A DNA stretch of 22,330 nt from JAQGMJ01 sp036271855. GTDB taxonomy: Bacteria > Pseudomonadota > Gammaproteobacteria > Burkholderiales > JAEUOS01. The translations under genes were made by a program, and so were the position numbers. Positions 21,797 through 22,330 of this stretch are shown here, piece after piece; the first letter of the stretch is position 1; every line of letters begins with the position of its first letter. The stretch covers positions 1 to 22,330 of the forward strand of contig DATAZV010000475.1 of NCBI GenBank assembly GCA_036271855.1, in the 5' to 3' direction. The notes under the pieces are model-generated. The model did no database searches and was not told the origin of the DNA. It saw only the letters and a program-made list of their open reading frames with translations.

Positions 21797-21852
21797 GCGC
21801 CGCCGCAACGCTGAAACCCGGCGACGCCATCGCCTTCGTCGGCGTGAAGTAG
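21793..21852 (+). pseudogene. 19-codon stub resembling the N-terminus of an NAD(P)-dependent dehydrogenase
   Basis: GTG 21793 overlaps the stop of the CMD-family gene (GTGA), the layout expected of a genuine coupled gene. The frame gives MSAAATLKPGDAIAFVGVK and then TAG. The last part, IAFVGV, is how Rossmann-fold 3-hydroxyisobutyrate dehydrogenase-like proteins begin (I-x-F-[IVL]-G-[LV]-G-x-M-G), but the frame stops where the second glycine should come. The 61 bases after it show no further part of such a protein. I read this as the remnant of a gene deleted almost completely; a chance ORF is the alternative. Confidence 0.4.
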
Positions 21853-21913
21853 CACGTAGCTACCGGCAAAAAATCCAGGAATAAAAACGAGGACCAAAAA
21901 ACAGGAGACCCGC

Positions 21914-22330
21914 TTGACCCCACAGCCCTACGAGATCTACGCCATCCGCTACGCCACCGTGGTGCGCAAGCATGCCGGCGAAAACTTCATCGGCGCCGAC
22001 CCGCATGAAGACGGCGGCACGATGGACTATTTCGTCTGGCTGGTGCGCAATGCCGAACGCAGCTATGTGATCGATACCGGCTTTACCTCCGAGATCGGCC
22101 GCAAGCGCGGGCGCGAGTTTTTGCGCTGCCCTTCCGAGGGCCTGGGGGCGCTGGGCCTGCCGGCGGCACAGGTGAGCGACGTCATCGTCACCCACCTGCA
22201 CTACGACCACATCGGCAACTTCGCCCTCTTCCCCAACGCCACCTTTCATTTGCAGGACCGCGAGATGGCCTATGCCACCGGGCGCCACATGGGCAGCCCG
22301 GTGATGAACGCTGCGTACGAAGTCGAGGAC
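21914..22330 (+). CDS. Metallo-beta-lactamase-fold hydrolase, AHL-lactonase-like, N-terminal part
   Basis: A 139-residue N-terminal fragment, open to the window edge. The start is TTG 21914, supported by AGGAGA (21903-21908) five bases upstream; no ATG fits. The fold hallmark is HLHYDH (H94, H96, D98, H99), the dinuclear zinc motif HxHxDH, preceded by the strand YVIDTGF. The opening PYEIYAIRYATVVRKHAGENFIG matches N-acyl homoserine lactonase-family proteins, which open lactone rings. Many members act on other esters or lactones, so quorum quenching is only one option. It lies 117 bases after the CMD-family gene and is probably co-transcribed with it. Confidence 0.85.
   Translation, partial: MTPQPYEIYAIRYATVVRKHAGENFIGADPHEDGGTMDYFVWLVRNAERSYVIDTGFTSEIGRKRGREFLRCPSEGLGALGLPAAQVSDVIVTHLHYDHIGNFALFPNATFHLQDREMAYATGRHMGSPVMNAAYEVED

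Overview
The window looks like a stretch of chromosome from a high-GC betaproteobacterium, most likely order Burkholderiales (Oxalobacteraceae-like). This rests on gene order and protein character, not on a database search: glyQ-glyS-gmhB-plsC-YgjP-type protease-gloA is an order typical of that group, the GC content is high, and alaS, rsmA and glpK look proteobacterial. No rRNA, tRNA, CRISPR array, phage gene or insertion sequence was recognised.

Left part (1-5324): the start of a flavin-reductase-like gene runs leftward. It is divergent from a branched-chain-amino-acid-type (HAAT/Liv) ABC importer. The 489-base gap between them carries a textbook sigma-54 promoter match (466-481) and a 9-bp inverted repeat with a 14-base spacer (206-237). 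The importer has a periplasmic binding protein (666-1853), then a strong hairpin with a T-rich tail (1876-1903), a LivH permease (1957-2829) and one long gene fusing LivM, LivG and LivF (2826-5324). The LivG half has lost the glycine of the ABC signature motif.

Middle-left (5368-12400, all leftward): alaS is followed by a small secreted protein of unknown function, a ModA-like periplasmic binding protein without permease or ATPase partners, and a large cytosolic protein with five PAS domains, GGDEF and EAL. The last three genes are tightly packed. A 22-codon leader ORF and a 16-bp all-GC palindrome sit at the start of the GGDEF-EAL gene.

Middle (12401-15704): a 179-bp divergent control region with repeats separates alaS from glpK. 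Then come a stand-alone receiver-domain response regulator and glyQ.

Right part (15705-22330): glyS overlaps glyQ and is followed by gmhB (lipopolysaccharide heptose synthesis), an acylglycerolphosphate acyltransferase, a YgjP-like metalloprotease and gloA. gloA converges on rsmA so tightly that the stop codons overlap. Divergent from rsmA are a carboxymuconolactone-decarboxylase-family gene, a 19-codon stub that looks like the N-terminus of a lost NAD(P)-dependent dehydrogenase, and the start of a metallo-beta-lactamase-fold hydrolase (AHL-lactonase-like) that runs off the window.

Most of the window is ordinary core genome. The parts most worth a second look are the triple-fusion importer with asymmetric ATP sites and its sigma-54 promoter, the orphan binding protein coupled to a c-di-GMP enzyme with its leader ORF, and the broken catabolic cluster at the right end.
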